Of a stretch of DNA of 64,000 nt, positions 63,633 through 64,000 are shown one piece after another. Under the pieces are notes generated by a model. The model saw only the letters and a list, made by a program, of their open reading frames with translations, searched no databases and was not told the DNA's origin. Source of the DNA: Luscinia megarhynchos (Eukaryota > Chordata > Aves > Passeriformes > Turdidae); the NCBI GenBank assembly GCA_034336665.1, contig JAPFBE010000032.1, forward strand, positions 3,968,001-4,032,000, in the 5' to 3' direction. Numbering within the stretch: the stretch's first letter is position 1; each line of letters begins with the position of its first letter. A program made the position numbers and the translations under genes.

Positions 63633-64000
63633 TGCACAGTATTTGGTGGTTTTAGAGTTCTTGTTTTCCAGTTCAAACTCCGAAGGAAGAGTCAGACGCC
63701 ATTTTCTGAGGTTTCCAAGATTGTTTATTCTTTCTTATCTAAGGAATTATTTCCCTGGCCTACAGAGGTCTGTCTAGCAGGTCAGTCAGAGGCACAGTGC
63801 CTGCCCTCTGGGCAAGTCTTATCTTTTATACTATAAATTACATACATGATGTTTACAATTACTTTCCAATACATGACACTTACATTGCACTGTCCAGCTT
63901 TCTCCCAAACCAATCCAGAAGTGCCATCCTGTTGTAACCCAATACCTAGAGGTATAAGGAATATTTAACCCTTCCCAGGTCCCTATCCCATTGGCAGAAA
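63633..64000 (-). repeat. LTR of the provirus I family, runs off the window
   Basis: It starts TGCACAGTATTTGG. TTGTTTATTCTTTCTTATCT at 63721-63740 and the neighbouring CCGAAGGAAGAGTCAGACGC resemble 39890-39960. No PBS adjoins it at 63632, so it is likely the 3' LTR of an element inserted into provirus E pol. Confidence 0.65.

Noticed and set aside
1..64000. CR1 LINE or SINE copies
   Set aside because: I looked for CR1-type 3' ends and endonuclease/RT frames and saw none, but short 5'-truncated pieces could be missed by eye.

Overview
This window looks like a stretch of bird nuclear genome, most likely a songbird, made almost entirely of endogenous retroviruses (ERVs). I see no intact host gene, no rRNA or tRNA gene, no CRISPR array and no bacterial-style operon. 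The bird assignment is inference. It rests on an alpharetrovirus-like Env, on alpha/beta-type Gag-Pol, on env-less class III (ERV-L-like) proviruses and on the lack of mammalian SINE/LINE sequence. This density of nested LTR elements is typical of gene-poor, repeat-rich avian sequence such as a W chromosome, but the sequence alone does not prove a chromosome.

Layout, with element names of my own. A (1-7107, minus): alpha/beta-type gag-pro-pol with a gamma-type env, a tRNA-Phe-type primer binding site (PBS) and a 5' LTR. B (7108 to about 14300, minus): gamma-type remnant, split by a solo LTR (7813-8122) and by provirus C. C (8920-12671, minus): class III element with two LTRs, a tRNA-Lys-type PBS and 5-bp target site duplications (TSDs). 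14770-19430: mostly solo or partial LTRs, two with exact 6-bp TSDs. 19440-23190: gamma pol fragments in AT-rich sequence. G (23595-26047, minus): decayed class III pro-pol. H (about 26900-34687, plus): gamma-type provirus with a tRNA-Arg-type PBS and an unusual env. 34845-37030: a GA-rich LTR and a class III gag fragment. I (about 37990-40500, minus): LTR, tRNA-Asn-type PBS and gag. J (about 40560-49630, minus): class III remnant split by K (43292-48112), which is mostly non-coding and holds a degenerate minisatellite. L (49640-51830, plus): class III LTR and gag remnant. E (about 51900-63632, minus): pol with alpharetrovirus-like env. E's env is split by F (52561-60957, plus), which holds a cold-shock-domain (YBX-family) retrocopy and is itself split by D (53333-59978, minus), the best preserved class III provirus here.

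The nesting gives a relative history: D went into F and F into E; C and a solo LTR went into B; K went into J; and a solo LTR went into K. C and D are the same family. C is a deletion form whose junction lies at a 5-bp microhomology. Most coding regions carry stops, frameshifts or catalytic substitutions. D pol is the exception, with a long open RT-RNase H frame and an intact YIDD motif.

The observations I would follow first are: the YBX-family sequence enclosed between LTR sequence of one 6-bp-TSD insertion; strand-biased G-to-A change in the 3' LTR of D; a class III Gag that begins with several hydrophobic segments; the 430-bp AACAGAACTTAAACT-like array in K; and the variable CAG tract in the C/D LTRs.
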